A stretch of 64,000 nucleotides of DNA from Nitrospira sp. (GTDB taxonomy: Bacteria; Nitrospirota; Nitrospiria; Nitrospirales; Nitrospiraceae), in contig JALHMZ010000003.1 of NCBI GenBank assembly GCA_022843785.1, positions 62,001 through 126,000 on the forward strand, read 5' to 3'. The position numbers and the translations under genes are program-made. Every line of letters starts with the position of its first letter. Within the stretch, counting starts at the first letter, position 1. The notes under the pieces were generated by a model, which saw only the letters and a program-made list of their open reading frames with translations, had not been told where the DNA came from and ran no database searches. Shown piece by piece: positions 61,777-64,000 of the stretch.

Positions 61777-61993
61777 CGAACGCCTCCTTGAAGACCAGTC
61801 TTCGCCTCAGGTGAGATAAATCACTGAGTTCCCTTTATTATACACAAACCGCCCGATCGAGATACAAGTCTTACATATCCGCTTCGGTGACGATAGAAGT
61901 AAGGCCGCGCCGCCGAAAGTCAAGGCGGCAGACGCCGTGAGACCAAAGCCGCATTGACCCTTTCCCGATCTTCCTGTTAGAAGTTTCTCATTG

Positions 61994-62413
61994 ATGACGT
62001 ATTCTAGGCCGTTGCTTCTCTTCTTGTTGGGGTGGCCTGTCCTGTGGCTCGCGGCGGATGTGCTGGCTATCGATGCAAGTCCGCCTGGCAGCCCGTGGAG
62101 AGTGCCGGTAGGCGCTGATGGAGTCCAACGGGTGAGCATCATTCTCGACAGTTATTCTTTTCGGCCGTACCATGTGATCGTCGGAGCCGGAAAGCCGGTG
62201 GAAGTGACATTGACGAGTGTCACGATGCTGACGCCGCACAATTTCATCATCGATGCACTTGCCGTCCAGGAGGAGGTCGGCGCGGGCAAGACGGCCGTGC
62301 TCACGTTTACACCCACCCAGCCGGGGACGTTTCCGATCTATTGCGATAAGCGGCTGTGGCCTTTCCCGAGTCATCGAGAGAAGGGGATGGTAGGCAGTCT
62401 CGACGTCGAGTAG
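61994..62413 (+). CDS. Exported cupredoxin-like protein
   Basis: The 139-residue product from the ATG at 61994 has a signal peptide (LLLFLLGWPVLWLAADVLA) and a cupredoxin fold: IILDSYSFRPYHVIVGAGKP, the first copper His in MLTPHNFIIDA, and the Cys-His-Met cluster FPIYCDKRLWPFPSHREKGM. It is likely a periplasmic type-1 copper protein for electron transfer or copper handling. The next gene follows after 5 bp. Confidence 0.85.
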   Translation: MTYSRPLLLFLLGWPVLWLAADVLAIDASPPGSPWRVPVGADGVQRVSIILDSYSFRPYHVIVGAGKPVEVTLTSVTMLTPHNFIIDALAVQEEVGAGKTAVLTFTPTQPGTFPIYCDKRLWPFPSHREKGMVGSLDVE

Positions 62414-62418
62414 GTGTG

Positions 62419-63462
62419 ATGACGAGCACAGATCTTTCCAAACAGGAGTTGCTGCGCGATCTCCTCAAGCAAGTCTCCCGGTTGTTTTATACGACGCTGG
62501 CCGTGGTGCCGGCGGATGTCCGGGATCAAGTCAGCCTCGGCTATCTCTTCGCGCGCGCCGCCGATACGATTGCCGATACGGACTTGATCGATCGGCATCG
62601 CCGCCTGGATTTTCTGAGTCAGCTGAAGAGCCAGTTCGTCGGTGATCAGATCGTGTGGGGGCAGGTGCAGGATATTCAGCGGGCAATCGGGCCGCTCCAG
62701 CAGCATTCGGCTGAGCGGGTGCTGCTGGAACGTTTGGATCAGTGTTTCAGGCTCTTTCTGGACTTTTCGCCGGAGGATCGGCGCCGGGTTCAGCGGCTGA
62801 TGACTACGCTCACACAGGGAATGGAAATGGACTTGAGCACCTTCCCAGGGCAGACCGCCGATGATCTCACGGCGTTGAAGACGGTCGATGATCTGGACCG
62901 GTATACATATTATGTCGCCGGATGTGTGGGGGAGTTTTGGACGGATCTGATGTGTGGCCACCGGAAGGCGCTGGCCTCGTGGAACGTACGAGAGATGTCA
63001 GCAGTCGGCGTACGGTTCGGGAAAGGTCTGCAGCTGACAAACATTGTGAAGGATGTTGCGCACGATCTGCAGAAGGGCCGGTGCTATGTTCCCGAACCGA
63101 TGCTCGCCGAGGTGGGGCTCACACCGAGGGATTTGTTGGATCAGCAAAATCTCACAAAATTCAGGCCGGTGCTGAGCAAGCTTGTCCGGATGGCCACCGA
63201 GCATCTTGATCAAGGCTGGCTGTATACGATGTCGATCCCGCGTTATGAAACGAGGCTCCGGCTGTCCTGCATGTGGCCGATTCTTTCCGGAGGCGAGTCG
63301 TTGAAGCTGGTGATGAATTCACCGGATCTTCTGAACCCTGCCGTGAAGGTGAAAATCCCGCGCAGCACAGTCTACCGCATCATGGCCATGACGACCGGCA
63401 CCGCCGCCTGCGGCTATTCCGGAACAGCCTACTGGGGGCATCTGCGAAAGCAGATCGCGTGA
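62419..63462 (+). CDS. Squalene/phytoene synthase family protein
   Basis: The 347-residue product has both aspartate-rich motifs of squalene/phytoene synthases: FARAADTIADTD (about 49-60) and LQLTNIVKDVAHDLQKGRCYVP (about 203-224), with YTYYVAGCVGEFWTDL between. The usual length is 280-350. It would join two prenyl diphosphates to squalene or phytoene, for hopanoids or carotenoids. It follows the cupredoxin gene by 5 bp. Confidence 0.9.
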   Translation: MTSTDLSKQELLRDLLKQVSRLFYTTLAVVPADVRDQVSLGYLFARAADTIADTDLIDRHRRLDFLSQLKSQFVGDQIVWGQVQDIQRAIGPLQQHSAERVLLERLDQCFRLFLDFSPEDRRRVQRLMTTLTQGMEMDLSTFPGQTADDLTALKTVDDLDRYTYYVAGCVGEFWTDLMCGHRKALASWNVREMSAVGVRFGKGLQLTNIVKDVAHDLQKGRCYVPEPMLAEVGLTPRDLLDQQNLTKFRPVLSKLVRMATEHLDQGWLYTMSIPRYETRLRLSCMWPILSGGESLKLVMNSPDLLNPAVKVKIPRSTVYRIMAMTTGTAACGYSGTAYWGHLRKQIA

Positions 63463-63807
63463 ACGGCGCGTGTGCCTGTTCCGATTTTTCTTTTCTCTCT
63501 ATTTGTTTCAAGGGGTGGTCTGGTTGGTTCCCGACTGCGCCCATCGAGCGACCATTGCCTGCTATCGAGTATTTTCCCAATCTTTCCATTTCTTCATCAC
63601 GTCGCGGTGGAACGGATGTGCGGCGAAGTAGCGCCATCGCGTCATGGGGATGGCAGAAGCTGAATCAAGAACGCAGGCGACGGCATGCTGCCGGTGAGGC
63701 AGCGTTTTAGAGGAGTCTGCGAGGGATCAACGAGAACGGAGGCGTGGCGCGTTATCGCATGATGGCGCGACCGAGACCGCACGCCGTTCGTCAGCCGCGA
63801 CTCCCTC
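63463..63807. other. Intergenic region, no clear feature
   Basis: Between the squalene/phytoene synthase gene and the ferredoxin gene I see no frame with a ribosome binding site and no strong repeat. It contains the ends of two convergent genes only. Confidence 0.35.
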
Positions 63808-64000
63808 CTACTTCTTCTGCGGCTCCAGCAGCTTGTCGCCCTTTTTGAAGACGCCGAAGATGGCTTGCGACGGACAGGCATCCAGGCAGAGCCGGCAGCT
63901 CTCCAGGCAGCGTGATGGATCGAATTTGTACGGAGGCGTCGAGAGCCAGGCGCCGGTCGGGCAGATGGGGACGCAAATGGCCTGGTGCGTGCAGCGGTCC
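63808..64000 (-). CDS. Ferredoxin-type 4Fe-4S protein, C-terminal part
   Basis: The frame runs in from the right edge on the minus strand and stops with TAG at 63808-63810. It encodes the end of a 4Fe-4S domain: DRCTHQAICVPICPTGAW, then RCLESCRLCLDACPSQAIFG, then a basic tail KKGDKLLEPQKK. Cys spacing fits two clusters, although one position departs from CxxCxxC (the first block reads C-x5-C-x3-CP). The start lies outside the window. Confidence 0.75.
   Translation of the reverse strand, partial: DRCTHQAICVPICPTGAWLSTPPYKFDPSRCLESCRLCLDACPSQAIFGVFKKGDKLLEPQKK

Noticed and set aside
1..64000. CRISPR arrays, rRNA genes, complete insertion sequences or prophage modules
   Set aside because: No regularly spaced direct repeats of CRISPR type, no rRNA-like stretch, and no intact transposase or phage structural gene was found.

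Overview
The window looks like a chromosomal segment of a Nitrospira-type bacterium (phylum Nitrospirota). This is inferred from gene content, not from a database match: a complete XrtA/PEP-CTERM-type exopolysaccharide operon, a fused TRAP permease with a TatT partner, a squalene/phytoene-synthase-like gene, moderately high G+C throughout, and Gram-negative lipoproteins and porins. There is no rRNA and no CRISPR array. One tRNA gene (Ala, CGC anticodon) was found.

Layout. 0-9.1 kb: exopolysaccharide glycosyltransferases, a methyltransferase, a Wzy-like polymerase and a YdcF-like protein, all on the plus strand. 9.3-19.6 kb: the XrtA-associated polysaccharide operon (WecA-like initiating transferase, PrsT TPR lipoprotein, Wza-like exporter, TIGR03016-like outer-membrane protein, chain-length determinant, tyrosine autokinase, ExeA-like ATPase). 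The exosortase itself is not in the window. 19.8-50.1 kb: a phosphate-starvation (Pho) island with a phosphate-selective porin, PstS, a PhoB-like regulator, a CBS protein, a diacylglycerol-glycosyltransferase candidate, a PlcP-like phospholipase C, an aminotransferase fused to a histidine-rich membrane domain, an alpha/beta hydrolase, a TatT/DctP/DctQM TRAP transporter, polyphosphate kinase, a PEP-CTERM protein, a 5'-nucleotidase, a choice-of-anchor-I protein, an RMD1-family protein, PhoU and a PhoX-like protein. 50.1-53 kb: small zinc proteins (one DksA/TraR-like), then the remains of a serine-recombinase element ending in tRNA-Ala. 53-57.4 kb: a four-gene phosphorelay/c-di-GMP operon. 57.4-64 kb: housekeeping and mixed genes (YqeY, MFS, HtpX, cupredoxin, squalene/phytoene synthase) and the end of a ferredoxin gene.

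Main observations. (1) At least twelve intergenic regions carry hexamers of the type TTAAC/GTAAC/TTTAC repeated at exactly 11-bp phase, often four in a row with a -10-like hexamer about 10-11 bp further on. This is the geometry of PhoB/PhoP boxes, and the sites lie upstream of pstS, the porin, the PhoB-like gene, the CBS gene, the nucleotidase-like neighbourhood, phoU, phoX and also the exopolysaccharide operon and several unknown genes. They define a candidate Pho regulon. (2) The PhoB-like protein keeps its DNA-binding domain, but its receiver has lost the acidic pair and the conserved lysine. (3) The plcP-like gene, the aminotransferase fusion and a glycosyltransferase suggest phosphorus-free membrane lipid synthesis with a possibly undescribed amino-lipid branch. 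(4) A family of dispersed palindromic repeats has a conserved end that overlaps or abuts stop codons of neighbouring genes. (5) Several very small genes with good ribosome binding sites (27, 44, 61 and 71 residues) are present.
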